DNA of 64,000 nucleotides from Hydractinia symbiolongicarpus (lineage: Eukaryota > Cnidaria > Hydrozoa > Anthoathecata > Hydractiniidae), in the NCBI RefSeq assembly GCF_029227915.1, contig NC_079876.1:14634001-14698000 (forward strand). Direction: 5' to 3'. The notes beneath the pieces were generated by a model, which did no database searches, was not told the DNA's origin, and saw only the letters and a program-made list of their open reading frames with translations. A program made the position numbers and the translations under genes. Below, in pieces: positions 63,643 to 64,000 of this stretch (its first letter is position 1; each line of letters opens with the position of its first letter).

Positions 63643-64000
63643 CAAAAATTACCAGTTTGAAAATGCAACATTCATGAAAATTATGACTGGTATTGGGATT
63701 TTTCTGCCGATCATAGCCATGGCTCTCATGAGAGAAAGTGAAAGAGAAAAGAAGACGAAGTTAAAGAAAAGCGGGAGACGGGGACCAGGTTTTTCTGTTC
63801 CATCAACTACCTGGTAGAAATGATAGATAGACAATTAAGCAGGAGTGAGTAATGACACTATACAGGATCTTATGCTTCTTAAGAAACATAAGACTTAAAT
63901 AAAACAAAGTGATGGAACAACAATGCTGAATGTGAACGCATACTTGACGAGTACGATAGATGCAGTTATAGACGGGGACTTGTGGTGGAAAATAAAATGT
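63643..64000. other. Right edge of the window
   Basis: AT-rich sequence without a recognised feature. The small open frame at 63649-63834 (-) is not supported. Confidence 0.35.

Overview
The window is nuclear DNA from a metazoan, most likely a cnidarian (inference). It is AT-rich and carries spliced genes with GT/AG introns whose reading phases close exactly. It is loaded with transposons of types common in cnidarian genomes: HIRAN/CENPB-HTH elements, a CR1-like LINE, a Ty1/copia element, mini-Helitrons, a short GC-rich snapback element and a repeat-protein family built on a VPD...MC motif. No prokaryotic, organellar or CRISPR feature is visible.

Three host genes can be modelled almost completely. 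(1) SLC30A7/ZnT7-like zinc transporter, minus strand, 8728 to 531 and running off the left edge: eight exons including the start codon, with a His-rich loop. (2) RANBP3 (Ran-binding protein 3), plus strand, 16353-21178: 11 exons and 398 codons plus stop, all phases consistent. (3) ORC1 (origin recognition complex subunit 1), minus strand, 50462-29399: 13 exons and 899 codons plus stop, with BAH, AAA+ and winged-helix regions. A fourth likely gene at 22638-23285 (minus), convergent with RANBP3, encodes an unrecognised basic protein with a Cys-rich tail.

Mobile DNA lies between and inside these genes. SLC30A7 intron 1 carries a hAT remnant. Between SLC30A7 and RANBP3 are a 290-bp TA-flanked MITE, a 2.5-kb TTAA-flanked element with a decayed Mutator-like/Kolobok-like transposase, a 53-bp minisatellite and a tRNA-derived SINE. 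A 55-bp-arm inverted repeat with a hammerhead-like core sits in RANBP3 intron 10. Two more SINE copies, a MITE and a snapback element lie between the fourth gene and ORC1. One ORC1 intron contains an antisense LINE (31.2-37.3 kb) that was itself split by a 2.7-kb TTAA-flanked DNA transposon. Other ORC1 introns contain tandem mini-Helitrons, two minisatellites (28 bp and about 127 bp) and a C-rich MITE. To the right of ORC1 are a second copy of the 53-bp minisatellite, perfect hairpins, a truncated copy of the MITE, a complete but dead Ty1/copia element with 108-bp LTRs and a GTATC target duplication, a 5'-truncated LINE, a candidate TIR element with TATACGGAGT arrays and a decayed repeat-protein fragment.

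The best candidate for an undescribed system is the 32260-34945 transposon. It pairs a CENPB-HTH/DDE-type transposase (internally deleted here) with a divergently transcribed, intact 216-residue protein. That protein has an N-terminal HIRAN domain and a C-terminal PCNA-box-like motif, which suggests a transposon-encoded factor that recognises DNA ends or replication forks. All protein identities come from motif recognition by eye; no database search was run.
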